DNA from: an uncultured Bacteroidales bacterium
Lineage (GTDB): Bacteria; Bacteroidota; Bacteroidia; Bacteroidales; FEN-979
Direction: 5' to 3'
Length of the DNA: 35,432 nucleotides
NCBI GenBank assembly: GCA_903875045.1
Contig: CAIQUS010000141.1
Span: 1-35,432 of the forward strand
Positions 1-9,295 of the stretch are shown one piece after another. The position numbers and the translations under genes are program-made. Numbering within the stretch: the stretch's first letter is position 1; each line of letters begins with the position of its first letter. The notes beneath the pieces were generated by a model, which saw nothing but the letters and a program-made list of their open reading frames with translations, had not been told where the DNA came from and did not search any database.

Positions 1-2889
1 ATTGATATCACAGTAGGTGGCGGAACCGGTGCATATAATTATTATTGGTACTCTTTACCTGATCCAGGTTCACAGGGACAGGGAACACCACACGTTTTCA
101 CCCTTGATGCAGGAACCTACTTTGTTACCGTAACGGATGCCAACAACTGCAAGTTGATTGAAAGCTGGCTGATTACCCAGCCTGAGAAACTTTCAGGAAA
201 TGGTGTAACGAAAGATGTTACATGCTTCGGAGGTAACGATGGAACTGCTACAATTAGTGGTACAGGTGGAACCCCGCCGTATGCATACAAATGGATCACC
301 AATTCAACTGAACAGTTGATCACAGGTCTGAGCACCGGTTTCTATGGTGTAACAATCACAGATGCCAATAGCTGTTATGCCTTTACAGGTCAGTATGTCG
401 GTCAACCTTCGGAAATTACCATTCTTGGTGGTTCAACAGTTGTGACATGTCATGGTGGAGATAACGGTGCAATTACTACAACCGTTTCAGGCGGAACACC
501 TGGTATTGCCCCAGACCCATTGTATACCTATTTATGGAATAACAACCTGACAACTTCCGGGATTGATAATCTCACGGCAGGTACTTACACCGTGACTGTA
601 CAAGATTCCCATAACTGTCCGATGATTAAGACCTTCCTTGTAACTGAGAACCCAGCACTCTCTATTTCTCGTGTCGGCTTTGCAAATGCACTATGCCATA
701 CAAGCAATGATGGATGGATTCAAGTAAATGCAACAGGCGGTCTTGGTGGTTACTCATATCACTGGAACAACGATCAGACAACTGCTACGGCCACTGGCCT
801 TACCGCCGGTACCTATACTGTAATCGTTACTGATGCAGGTTCTTGTACTGCAACTGACAGTTGGGAAATTACTGCACCCGCTGAACTTACTGTTACAGTA
901 CCCACAACTACACTTCTGTGTTATGGTTACTCCGATGGATCGCTTACTGCAAATGCAAGTGGTGGGGTTACTGCCTATAATTATCTCTGGAATAATGGTT
1001 TAATGGGTCATACCATCACCGGACTTTCAGCAGGTACTTATTATGTAACCGTAACCGATGCAAACAGTTGCAAAGCTTATGGTACAGGAGTAGTTGATCA
1101 ACCTCCGATGTGGTCTGTTGGCCTCAATGGCGATCTTACTGCATGTTGTAACATTACGACCAACCATCCTACTTACACTGCAAACGTTGGCGGAGACCTT
1201 GGATTTATACCAGGTACGACAACCCCTTGCCCGTCTTCCTCGATTACTTATGAATGGGTAGTTATTGGCGGCTCGATTATTTCAGGCGCGAATACTTCCC
1301 AAATCACAGTTGACTGGGATTGCTGTACACAGGGTTCAGTCACAGTGACTGCTACCAGGTGTGATGGTTGTATGCTGTCAAAGACTATCCTTGTTGCTGT
1401 CAATCTGCCACCTGCACCTGTAATCACGGGTCCTGTTTCTGTTCTTTCAAACTCTACTTCCACATACTGTACACCAAACTTCTCAGGTCCTCCGGCTCAT
1501 CTGTATACCTGGACTGTTGTGGGTGGTTCTGTTACCTCAGGCCAAGGTACCAATTGCATTACAGTGCATTGGGGTCCTTTCCCACCATGTGGATGCGGTA
1601 CAGTAACAGTTTGTGAAACTGATCCTGCAACAGGCTGCATGGGTTGTACGACTATGGCAATAACTATTCTTCCTGAAATTATTGGATCTCAGAATATTGA
1701 AGGTACAGTATTCTATAAGAATAATTATAACATCGCACTCAATGGTGTTACTGTTAAATTGAGAAATCCATCAACAGGAACTATCGTTGCAACAACGGTT
1801 TCAGCACCAAACATGAATGCACCTCTTTTCACTGGTGATCCTGGTTACTTCGCTTTCACGAATGTACCTAACGGGACTTACCAACTCGAAGCCACTTTCA
1901 ATGGAACATGGGGCGGAAATAACGCAACAGATGCTCTTCTTGTCCAATTGTATGTTTTGAACCAATACTCCTTTGAAAGCGAACTCCACAAAACTGTTGG
2001 TGATGTTAATGCCAGTTTAACATGGAGCGGTCTGGATGCATTGTATATCAAACTACGTACTGTTGGTTCGATTACTTCATATCCTGCCGGCGATTGGAAA
2101 TTTGATAATCCTGGCGTGATAGTTCCAACTGTAGCAGCTCAGAATATTTTGGGTCTGTGTGTTGGTGATGTCAACGGTTCCTACATCCCCTCTGGTTTGA
2201 AGGAAGCTTCCTTTATGACTGTAAAGGATGATGCCATCCAAACAATCCCGGTTAACGAGTCGTTCACATACGACATTAAGAGCAGTGCAATTGCCGACCT
2301 TGGCGCTATGACCTTGTTCATGGGTTACGATCAGAACCGTTTTGAAATCGAAAACGTGAATACTTCACTCGAAGGAATGAAGTACGTAATCGAAAACGGT
2401 AAGATCGCGCTTGCTTGGTCTGACACAAAGTCTCTCTCTGTCAAGAACGATGAACCAATCATATCCCTCACGATGAATGCTAAAGAACTTGTATCAGAAG
2501 CTACACAGATCTTTAACCTCATCCCGGGCAGTGAATTTGCTGATTCCAAAGCCAACAGGTTTGACAATTTTGACCTGAAAATGTCAAAAGTTATTACTCC
2601 CAACGGCCTGAATGAGTTCAGCATGTTCAACTACCCGAACCCATTCAAAAACACCACGAATATCGTTTACACACTGCCAGAATCCGGCAAAGTGCGTCTC
2701 GTACTAACCAACATGTATGGTAAGACCGTCCGCGTACTTGTAGATGAAATGCAGAATGCTGGCTCTTACACAGTCACAGTTAATCCTTTTGACAACGCAC
2801 TTACTCCAGGGGTATACCTGTATAAGATTGAAGTTGATGGAGCTACTGATACCTATGTAAAGGTCAACAAAATGATGTTCACACGGTAA
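1..2889 (+). CDS. SprB-repeat, dockerin/cohesin-like T9SS-secreted surface protein (5' end outside window)
   Basis: The frame is open from base 1, giving at least 962 residues; the TTG at 154 is inside a repeat and is not the start. Numbering from base 1, about five SprB-type repeats (about 1-370) each show a C-x-G/Y-x-x-DG start, a GG-Y-x-Y-x-W core and an AGTY-x-V-T-V-x-D-x-x-x-C end. Two Cys-rich PKD-like domains follow (about 414-468 and 471-555). Next are a carboxypeptidase-regulatory-like sandwich (about 565-640), a dockerin-like region ending in GDVNGSY (about 641-728), a cohesin-like domain (about 739-835) and a T9SS type A sorting domain (about 872-962, with NYPNPF and PGVYLYKI). Known for the families: SprB repeats occur in gliding adhesins, and the sorting domain directs export through T9SS and cell-surface attachment. 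An adhesin or structural role is inferred. It is the first of four similar secreted-protein genes on this strand. Confidence 0.88.
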   Translation: MDITVGGGTGAYNYYWYSLPDPGSQGQGTPHVFTLDAGTYFVTVTDANNCKLIESWLITQPEKLSGNGVTKDVTCFGGNDGTATISGTGGTPPYAYKWITNSTEQLITGLSTGFYGVTITDANSCYAFTGQYVGQPSEITILGGSTVVTCHGGDNGAITTTVSGGTPGIAPDPLYTYLWNNNLTTSGIDNLTAGTYTVTVQDSHNCPMIKTFLVTENPALSISRVGFANALCHTSNDGWIQVNATGGLGGYSYHWNNDQTTATATGLTAGTYTVIVTDAGSCTATDSWEITAPAELTVTVPTTTLLCYGYSDGSLTANASGGVTAYNYLWNNGLMGHTITGLSAGTYYVTVTDANSCKAYGTGVVDQPPMWSVGLNGDLTACCNITTNHPTYTANVGGDLGFIPGTTTPCPSSSITYEWVVIGGSIISGANTSQITVDWDCCTQGSVTVTATRCDGCMLSKTILVAVNLPPAPVITGPVSVLSNSTSTYCTPNFSGPPAHLYTWTVVGGSVTSGQGTNCITVHWGPFPPCGCGTVTVCETDPATGCMGCTTMAITILPEIIGSQNIEGTVFYKNNYNIALNGVTVKLRNPSTGTIVATTVSAPNMNAPLFTGDPGYFAFTNVPNGTYQLEATFNGTWGGNNATDALLVQLYVLNQYSFESELHKTVGDVNASLTWSGLDALYIKLRTVGSITSYPAGDWKFDNPGVIVPTVAAQNILGLCVGDVNGSYIPSGLKEASFMTVKDDAIQTIPVNESFTYDIKSSAIADLGAMTLFMGYDQNRFEIENVNTSLEGMKYVIENGKIALAWSDTKSLSVKNDEPIISLTMNAKELVSEATQIFNLIPGSEFADSKANRFDNFDLKMSKVITPNGLNEFSMFNYPNPFKNTTNIVYTLPESGKVRLVLTNMYGKTVRVLVDEMQNAGSYTVTVNPFDNALTPGVYLYKIEVDGATDTYVKVNKMMFTR

Positions 2890-2898
2890 ACCCCATTT

Positions 2899-2940
2899 GG
2901 AAGGAAGGCAACTTTTTCATACATTTGTTGTCTTCCTTCC
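2899..2940 (+). terminator. Hairpin after the SprB-repeat gene
   Basis: A 14-base left arm (2899-2912) pairs with a right arm at 2927-2940; the only exception to Watson-Crick pairing is one G-U pair. The loop is 14 bases. It starts 10 bases after the stop codon. The sequence after it is AT-rich but not a clean U-tract, so it may be a terminator or an mRNA 3'-end stabiliser. Confidence 0.6.
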
Positions 2941-2969
2941 ATCTTAAATTATTGTTATTATAATAGAAA

Positions 2970-4043
2970 ATGAACACACTTCCTACATCAATGAAAAAGC
3001 TAAAAGAAGCATTTAATGTGCTTGTTATTATGCTGTTTTCTTGTGTATTAACGACTGGGCAGGCTCAAACACTAACCCTTGGTTCAGTGTTGGCCTGCTC
3101 AGCCCCGGAAGTGGTTTTACCTGTTACAGGCACCAATCTTGTTAATATCAGTTCAATTACCCTTTTTATTACCTTTGACAGTACCCAGTTAACATATCAA
3201 TCGGTAGAAAATGTTGATCCGCAACTTAACGGAATCTTATACTCCCTGAATACCACACCTTTTCAACTCGTCATTGTTTGGAGCAAGGTGAGTCCTGTTG
3301 ATTTTATTCAGAAAAAACTTTTCGATATCCGTTTTGCTTATAAGGGCAAAACATCCTCTGTTACGTTTAAACAGAATTGTGAAATTTCAAACAATCAGCT
3401 TCAAATTCTTCCTGTCAATTATATCAGCGGTTCTGTTGTTGCAGAAATCTTTCCTGAAATTACACTGCAACCGAAGGATACCACCGTTAAACCGTGGGCG
3501 CACACAACTTTTACAACCAACGCATCTAATAATCCAAACTTCATTTGGAAAGAAAGCACAGACAATGGTCAAACCTGGTCTGATCTTTCAGATAATTCAT
3601 TCTATGAGGGAACCCATACACCTCAATTGTCACTTGCCTATGCTCCTCCCGCTTTTAATAAATATCAGTATATTTGCAATCTGAATACACAACATTGCAC
3701 ATCAACCACCTTGTCCGCAATTCTAACTGTTGATACCCTGGCTTCGATTTCAGGTTATGCAGCAGAAAACGATTTTTTAATGCAAAACAAACCAAACCCT
3801 TTAAAAGAGTTCACAATTATTGAATACTCCCTGCCAGACAACGGCAGTGTTACCCTTGAAATTCTGGATATTTGTGGAAAATTAGTTGGACAACCAGTTC
3901 GCGAAATTCAAGTTAAAGGCACTTACAAAATTCATTTCGAAGCATCAGTTCTTTCGCCTGGGATCTATTTTTACAAGTTAGTTTTTAAAAATCAAAATTC
4001 AGGTTTTACAGCCTGCAGAAAAATGATCAAACAGTTTAGTTAA
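2970..4043 (+). CDS. Cohesin-like domain protein with T9SS sorting domain
   Basis: A 357-residue exported protein. A signal peptide covers about residues 1-33 and ends GQAQ. A cohesin-like beta-sandwich (about 35-155) has the pattern seen in the next gene: V-LPV near the start, FDSTQLTY, an IVWSK strand and a KLFDIRFAYKG strand. An Ig/PKD-like domain follows (about 165-255, with an NGQTWSDLS strand). The C-terminal 85 residues are a T9SS type A sorting domain (KPNPL, LSPGIYFYKL). The start at 2970 has an A-rich leader; an ATG at 2991 would give a shorter, equally good signal peptide. Cohesin domains classically bind dockerins, but the partner here is unknown; the neighbouring genes carry dockerin-like modules. 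Probably a surface or extracellular protein. Confidence 0.82.
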   Translation: MNTLPTSMKKLKEAFNVLVIMLFSCVLTTGQAQTLTLGSVLACSAPEVVLPVTGTNLVNISSITLFITFDSTQLTYQSVENVDPQLNGILYSLNTTPFQLVIVWSKVSPVDFIQKKLFDIRFAYKGKTSSVTFKQNCEISNNQLQILPVNYISGSVVAEIFPEITLQPKDTTVKPWAHTTFTTNASNNPNFIWKESTDNGQTWSDLSDNSFYEGTHTPQLSLAYAPPAFNKYQYICNLNTQHCTSTTLSAILTVDTLASISGYAAENDFLMQNKPNPLKEFTIIEYSLPDNGSVTLEILDICGKLVGQPVREIQVKGTYKIHFEASVLSPGIYFYKLVFKNQNSGFTACRKMIKQFS

Positions 4044-4105
4044 GCATTTTACATATAACCATATACATCTTTAGTAAATATTAATAACCTTTATACTTTT
4101 ATCTT

Positions 4106-6304
4106 ATGACAAAAAAATTTACATTGATGATGCTCTTCCTCGTGTTATTGGGAGCAGCCGTACATAGTCAAACAGTTACTCTGGCTCCTGCGGTTCTAAC
4201 CAGCCCAGGTGAAAACATTTCAGTTCCCCTGAACGTAACAGGCTTTACTGGCATCGGAGCCATCACTTTTTATATCCAATTTGATCCTGCTGTAATGGAC
4301 TTTAATGGTATTACATTGCCTTCCGGGTCTCCAGGTGGTTTTTTGCCACCAACAGTTACAGGAAACGTCATCAACATCGTTGGCACATGGTCAACCTTCG
4401 TGACATTTGGTAACGCCGCAGGAGATGGAAAGCTGATGGATTTAAAGTTTTTTTATAAGGGGATGACAACTAGTCCTCTGAATTTTCTTCATGCCAATCC
4501 CACTAATTGTGAAGTTACGCAAGGCCTTACTGTCATCTATCCAACCTATACCAATGGTTCAGTAAGCATGAATACCGGACTTGCTCAAAAAGCCAATTTA
4601 GTGCCAGCAACCGCAGCAACAGGAGGTAATGTGACGATACCACTTGAGTATACTTCTCTACCATCAGTAGCGGCTATCACTCAAAAGGTTCATTACGATC
4701 CAACAAAATTGACATTCGTCAGTGTAACCGGAATTGGTACCTTATTGTCAGGTATGAACTATAATTCAAACGCCAGCACAGGTGTTATTACGATCACATG
4801 GACTAACACTAATTCCGGTGGTGCAAATGTGAATGCAAATTCAAACAAGTTTTTATTAAACTTCGTTTATATTGGAAGTACGGTCACCAACGTTGATTTT
4901 ATCGGTGGCTGCCTCATTTCAACTCCAACTCCTGTTACCAATGTTCCAATATCGTACTCGGGCGGAACCGTATCTCTTGCAGCACCAACTGCAACTGCAG
5001 TGCTGGGCTCGATCACAACTGCTGTCCAAGGAATTGACTTTGAAGTTCCTGTAACCCTCACAGGATTTCCAGACGGCCCTTCCGGAGGAACACAGGCTTT
5101 TACACTTACCATCCCTTACGATTCCCCCAGATTATCATTTATCGGCATAGCCAGCCCGGTTCCATCAGGGTTGTTTGCAAGTCAGGCTTCCGGAACTCTT
5201 ACGATTACATGGTCGGACCCCACTGCTCCAATTATCAACGGCATTTTTTTCAAACTTAAATTCAAATACAATGGAATCGGCCAGGCAAATGTTAGCTTTG
5301 GCAATTCCTGCGTATTCAATACCTATAATTCCGGAGTTGTTGGTACAGTTCAGGTTGCCTATACTAATGCCACAGTTACACCTGCTCTTGCTCCCTCGAA
5401 TGCTACACTTGGGTATGTTACCGGAGTCTCAGGTTCTGCTGTTGAAATTCCTATTAGTTTCTCAGGTTTACCTCTGAGTATGGGTGCGGCAGATATAAGA
5501 GTTAGTTACGATTTTACCAAGTTGAGTTATATCGATGCGATTAATACCAAACCAGGTACCGTAATAAATTTGGACCTTCCCAATCATAGGATTTATATTA
5601 CTTGGTCCAACCCGGCAGGCGCCGACATCAATGGTGAGTTTCTTAAATTACGTTTTGACTATAGCAATGGAGGCGGTTGCGGGGCAGCAGTCAGTTTCAA
5701 TGACGGGTGCCTGTTAACAGGGATTGTAGATCCCACACCACCAATAACAGTTCAGACCGTTCCTGCAAACTGGATTCAAGGTGGTATTGACCTGCTGTTT
5801 AAAATCAGTGGTATACTTACCTATGATGCCCCTTCCAGCGCGCCACTGGACGGTGTTACAATTCAAATTAAAAATGGTGCGGAACCAATTCCTCCTGCCA
5901 TTGCGCCCCTTCCGGCAACCCTCTATACTGCAACAACAGACGCCAATGGATACTACGAAGTTTTTGTACCCAATGGCTCATATTATATTTATGCCAGTAC
6001 AACAAAAGCTTGGGATGGTGTTGACGGATCGGATGTAACCAACATCAGGCGGTATATTGCTCTTTTGTCGAGTACGCTTAACTCTCCGCTTCGCCTGCGA
6101 TCGGCGGATGTGAGTCAAAGTGGCACTATTGATGGAACTGACGTTACTGCCATCAGAAGAAGAATCGCCTTGTTAACACCAAATCCCAGCTTCAAAGCCC
6201 CGGATTGGATTTTCCAGAACCCGAATGTCCTGATCAATTGTGCAAATCTTCCCAATCAGAACTTCACGGGTCTCTGCTCCGGCGATGTAAACGGTTCTTA
6301 TTAA
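4106..6304 (+). CDS. Four-cohesin scaffold-like protein ending in a dockerin-like module
   Basis: A 732-residue secreted protein with a signal peptide (about 1-21, ending AVHSQ). Four repeated cohesin-like domains lie at about 22-156, 163-292, 297-426 and 432-568. Each has an I/VPL or VPV entry strand, an (F/Y)D...L.F/Y motif, an ITW(S/T) strand and a (L/K)F.YxG strand. A prealbumin-like segment (about 569-633) precedes a dockerin-like pair of helices. The second calcium-loop motif is canonical (D668, S670, S672, G673, I675, D676, D679, then TAIRRRIAL). The first keeps only its last part (D640, D643, then TNIRRYIAL). The protein stops right after GDVNGSY and has no T9SS sorting domain, unlike its neighbours. 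The plan resembles a cellulosomal scaffoldin, but no carbohydrate-binding module or glycosidase is seen here. Role in extracellular assembly is inferred. Confidence 0.85.
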   Translation: MTKKFTLMMLFLVLLGAAVHSQTVTLAPAVLTSPGENISVPLNVTGFTGIGAITFYIQFDPAVMDFNGITLPSGSPGGFLPPTVTGNVINIVGTWSTFVTFGNAAGDGKLMDLKFFYKGMTTSPLNFLHANPTNCEVTQGLTVIYPTYTNGSVSMNTGLAQKANLVPATAATGGNVTIPLEYTSLPSVAAITQKVHYDPTKLTFVSVTGIGTLLSGMNYNSNASTGVITITWTNTNSGGANVNANSNKFLLNFVYIGSTVTNVDFIGGCLISTPTPVTNVPISYSGGTVSLAAPTATAVLGSITTAVQGIDFEVPVTLTGFPDGPSGGTQAFTLTIPYDSPRLSFIGIASPVPSGLFASQASGTLTITWSDPTAPIINGIFFKLKFKYNGIGQANVSFGNSCVFNTYNSGVVGTVQVAYTNATVTPALAPSNATLGYVTGVSGSAVEIPISFSGLPLSMGAADIRVSYDFTKLSYIDAINTKPGTVINLDLPNHRIYITWSNPAGADINGEFLKLRFDYSNGGGCGAAVSFNDGCLLTGIVDPTPPITVQTVPANWIQGGIDLLFKISGILTYDAPSSAPLDGVTIQIKNGAEPIPPAIAPLPATLYTATTDANGYYEVFVPNGSYYIYASTTKAWDGVDGSDVTNIRRYIALLSSTLNSPLRLRSADVSQSGTIDGTDVTAIRRRIALLTPNPSFKAPDWIFQNPNVLINCANLPNQNFTGLCSGDVNGSY

Positions 6305-6339
6305 ATTAAACTTAACATCTTAAAAATAAAATTAAAAAT

Positions 6340-8406
6340 ATGAAAAAGATAGCAACTTTCTTGGGATTACCTGTGCTGGCATTGTTTCTTGTCCTTTGGA
6401 GCGGAATTGCTACTGGACAAACTTTAGTCACTCTGCAACCTGACCAATCATCCCTTGTTCCTGGTCAAATTGTGCAAGTCCCGGTATATGTGAAATCAAC
6501 TTTTGAATCTGCTGATTTATATTTATCTTATGATAAAGCTGTTTTAACACCAGCTTTGCCATTTGTTACTGCATTGTATACGGGTTTTAATGCAGCTGCA
6601 ACAAATGCATACTATAATTCTACAACTTCATACATTGGAATAATTGGATCGGGCACTAACGTGGTATTTAATATTCCAACTGTACTGCTAACCTTACAAT
6701 TTATTTATAACGGTGGCTCAACAGTTATTCATTTGAGAAAAGCTCCCGTTGACCCTGCGCCTGTTTCTAAATTTTATGATGAGTTAGGAGATCCCTTATC
6801 AGTACTTTATACCGATGCAACAATGAGTGGATCAGGGTTTCTCTCAGTTAAGTCTGTCACGACAGGAAGTGCCTTATTATGGAGGAGTGCTGCTACTTGG
6901 CAACTAATGAATGGGAGTGCAGTTCCAACAGGTTTTATGCCAACAGGAAACGTAAATGTTAGCATAACCGGGGATATCGTAAAAATTGACTCAAATACTA
7001 CCTATCCTCCAAGTGCAAGAGATCTTATAATTAATCCTGCTGGTAAACTCACTGTTATTGCTGGTAAATCACTGAGCGTTAAAGGTAACATGTGGATTCA
7101 GGGTGATGCTACAGCAACCGGATCATTTGTCGACCTGGCAAATAATACAACCGTTGTCGGTTCTACCACAGTGCAACGCTATACGACAGGTAACTGGGTG
7201 GGCTGGCCGCCAACTACTATCACCTGGCACTATATATCGTCGCCTGTATCAGGCGCTACAATCAGTTCCTATGCCGGTTCGCTTTTGAATGAATGGAAAG
7301 AAGATACATTGACCAATGGATACTGGAAACCCCTTACCTTACCCCTTACCAGGCCCTTGGTGCCTAAAAAAGGATATTCTGCAGCAACTCCCTCAAATCA
7401 GGTTATTGTATTTACAGGGGGGTCACTGAATTCAGGAAACCAATCGTACACTGGCTTAACCAACTTACATTCAAAAGACACAACAGGATTTAACCTGATC
7501 GGCAATTCATTCCCGTCAGCAGTTAAATGGAATTCCTCTGTAACCAGAACGAATGTAGATGCAGCAGCGTATTTTTATGATGGCGTAACTTACATCACCA
7601 GACTAACCACGGATGCCTCAACTTATGCAATCCCGGCAGAACAAGGTTTTTTTGTGCACGTAACAGCCGGTTTTACCAGTGGCTCCCTCACCATTCCCAA
7701 TGCAAACCGTGTACATTCTGCGGGTGCCTATGTTAAAAGCAGCTCCAGTGGAGAATTAAGTCTTAAAGTGAATGGCATCAATCTGGAAGATGAGACATCT
7801 GTTCGGTTTAATAGCGATGCTACGGAAGGTTTCGATAGCGAATATGATGCTTATAAATTATTTGGCTTCAGCAATTGTCCTCAGATTTATTCAATCACGG
7901 CAAATAATAAACTTTCAATCAATTCCATCCCGGAAATGACGGCACAAACCGTAGTGCCGATTGGATTAAAGGCAATTGTAAACGACACCTATACTATTAC
8001 AGCTTTAGGAGTTGAATCCTTCTCCCAGGAACCAGACATTTACCTGGAAGACCTTCTTTTAGGTAAAACCCAAAACCTGAATTTGAATCCGGTTTATGAA
8101 TTCACTGCTGGTCCTGGCGGAACAGCACATAGGTTTAACCTTCGCTTTTCACCTGTGTCAGGCGTAGGGGAAAACACCAGTAACAATATCAAAATCTATT
8201 CATCAGAAAATATTGTTTATGTCAATATTGCGACGGATTTGCACGGAGAGATTGTAATTTATGACCTTCTTGGCAAACAGATCAAAATTCAATCTATTAA
8301 GGGAAATTCAATCAACAGAATTGACCTCAATGTAGAGTCAGGCTATTATCTTGTCAAAGTGATTGGCGACAAATCGACTTCTTCAGAAAAAGTGTTTATC
8401 CGTTAA
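6340..8406 (+). CDS. Cohesin-like T9SS-secreted protein
   Basis: A 688-residue exported protein whose gene starts 35 bases after the previous stop, with an A-rich leader. Signal peptide about 1-26 (ends TGQ). A cohesin-like domain at about 27-168 keeps the YDKAVLTP and LLTLQFIYNGG strands. Residues about 175-280 look like a beta-strand-rich stretch of the kind common in Bacteroidota secreted proteins (WRSAATW, then ITGDIVKID and LSVKGNMWI strands). A middle region (about 290-470) has W/Y-rich strands including YISSPVSG, FNLIGNSFPS and EQGFFVHV. The last 75 residues or so form a T9SS type A sorting domain (IVIYDLLGKQI, SGYYLVKV, KVFIR). Likely cell-surface; specific function unknown. Confidence 0.82.
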   Translation: MKKIATFLGLPVLALFLVLWSGIATGQTLVTLQPDQSSLVPGQIVQVPVYVKSTFESADLYLSYDKAVLTPALPFVTALYTGFNAAATNAYYNSTTSYIGIIGSGTNVVFNIPTVLLTLQFIYNGGSTVIHLRKAPVDPAPVSKFYDELGDPLSVLYTDATMSGSGFLSVKSVTTGSALLWRSAATWQLMNGSAVPTGFMPTGNVNVSITGDIVKIDSNTTYPPSARDLIINPAGKLTVIAGKSLSVKGNMWIQGDATATGSFVDLANNTTVVGSTTVQRYTTGNWVGWPPTTITWHYISSPVSGATISSYAGSLLNEWKEDTLTNGYWKPLTLPLTRPLVPKKGYSAATPSNQVIVFTGGSLNSGNQSYTGLTNLHSKDTTGFNLIGNSFPSAVKWNSSVTRTNVDAAAYFYDGVTYITRLTTDASTYAIPAEQGFFVHVTAGFTSGSLTIPNANRVHSAGAYVKSSSSGELSLKVNGINLEDETSVRFNSDATEGFDSEYDAYKLFGFSNCPQIYSITANNKLSINSIPEMTAQTVVPIGLKAIVNDTYTITALGVESFSQEPDIYLEDLLLGKTQNLNLNPVYEFTAGPGGTAHRFNLRFSPVSGVGENTSNNIKIYSSENIVYVNIATDLHGEIVIYDLLGKQIKIQSIKGNSINRIDLNVESGYYLVKVIGDKSTSSEKVFIR

Positions 8407-8446
8407 TACAATATTCAACAGCTATAAAAACAACATATATCAGACT

Positions 8447-8692
8447 ATGAAAACATTGAAAATAATTTTTGTTCTTTTTTGCATTATGGCATTGCCGTTA
8501 CTTAGTATTTCTGATGTGCCGCCCCCACCAAATGGAGGCGGGACAGGCGGCCCGGGTGGTGGTGGTGTGCCAGTAGGCGCTCCCATCGATGGAGGGATGG
8601 GGATCTTACTTGCCTTGGGCTTGGCCTACGGCGGTAAGAAACTTTACACCATGCGTAAAGAGAAATCCCAACCGGATGAAATAGAAAACTAA
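8447..8692 (+). CDS. Small PID-CTERM (PIDGG) sorting-signal protein
   Basis: An 81-residue protein. The frame extends upstream into the previous gene, but the ATG at 8447 begins a normal signal peptide (MKTLKIIFVLFCIMALPLLS). A Pro/Gly-rich linker (about 24-45) leads to a PIDGG motif (47-51), a short hydrophobic span with G/A residues (52-62) and a Lys/Arg-rich tail. This tripartite end matches the PID-CTERM class of putative protein-sorting signals found in Bacteroidota small proteins; the processing enzyme is not established and none is seen in this window. The gene lies 40 bases after the preceding one and is followed by a terminator, so it may be the last gene of the secreted-protein series. 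Confidence 0.78.
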   Translation: MKTLKIIFVLFCIMALPLLSISDVPPPPNGGGTGGPGGGGVPVGAPIDGGMGILLALGLAYGGKKLYTMRKEKSQPDEIEN

Positions 8693-8743
8693 ACCTTCAG
8701 TAGGTTGCTATTTTCGATTCTATCTGGATAAATTTTATGAAAT

Positions 8744-8802
8744 CTGATTTTCTTACTTGAGATTGCTTCAATATCAATCATTGTAAGAAAATCAGTTTTT
8801 TT
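8744..8802 (+). terminator. Rho-independent terminator
   Basis: A perfect 13-base stem (8744-8756 with 8783-8795) encloses a 26-base loop and is followed directly by seven T residues (8796-8802). It lies about 50 bases after the PID-CTERM gene and before the PepSY-like gene, separating the two transcripts. Confidence 0.85.
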
Positions 8803-8825
8803 ATTCACTTAATAAATATTTAACA

Positions 8826-9257
8826 ATGCTAAAGAAAACTATTTTATTATTAATTGGTGGATTATTATTTTCAGGCTTTTTGCTTGCCCAGGATGCCAGC
8901 AATATAGTCGTTCCGACTGCTGTTAAAAACGCTATGCTTTTTAAATTTCCTCAGACTCAGGCTGTGCCTGTTACCTGGGTGAAAGAAGGAGCTAATTATA
9001 GTGGTACACTTTTAATCATGCAAAAGCCTGCTTTTGCAGTTTTTGATTCAACCGGAAAAATATTACGCGTTGAGAAAAGACTGCATATTTCCTTCCTGCC
9101 AAAAAAAATCATAACCCAGATGAATAAGCAATACCCAAATAATGAAATTCTGGATATTTATGAACTAACTGATGCTGCAGGGAAAGTGACCTATAAAATC
9201 ACCTTCCAGTATAAGCAAACTTCTGTCTTCAATGCCGATGGGGCGATTGAAAAATAG
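8826..9257 (+). CDS. PepSY-like periplasmic protein
   Basis: A 143-residue protein with a clear signal peptide (about 1-21, cleavage likely after LLA). The mature part looks like the Bacteroidota PepSY-like fold: VPTAVKNAMLFKFPQ, then a W/Y strand, then F.DSTGKILRVEK, a second helix (KIITQMNKQYP) and YELTDAAGKVTYKITF, ending with an FNADG turn. In this family the repeated lobe covers a helix followed by antiparallel strands. The function is unknown; such proteins are periplasmic and often proposed as inhibitors or regulators. It follows a strong terminator, so it is probably transcribed separately, and it converges on the minus-strand gene ending at 9296. Confidence 0.72.
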   Translation: MLKKTILLLIGGLLFSGFLLAQDASNIVVPTAVKNAMLFKFPQTQAVPVTWVKEGANYSGTLLIMQKPAFAVFDSTGKILRVEKRLHISFLPKKIITQMNKQYPNNEILDIYELTDAAGKVTYKITFQYKQTSVFNADGAIEK

Positions 9258-9295
9258 TAGTGCTCAAGAATTGAGATCGTTTGAATTGCATCGAA

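Noticed and set aside
154-2889. Complete 911-residue gene starting at TTG 154
   Set aside because: The same frame is open to base 1 and encodes another SprB-type repeat, so the gene is cut by the window edge.
1-8406. Cellulosome-like polysaccharide degradation cluster
   Set aside because: Cohesin- and dockerin-like domains are present, but there are no catalytic glycosidase or carbohydrate-binding domains in these genes.
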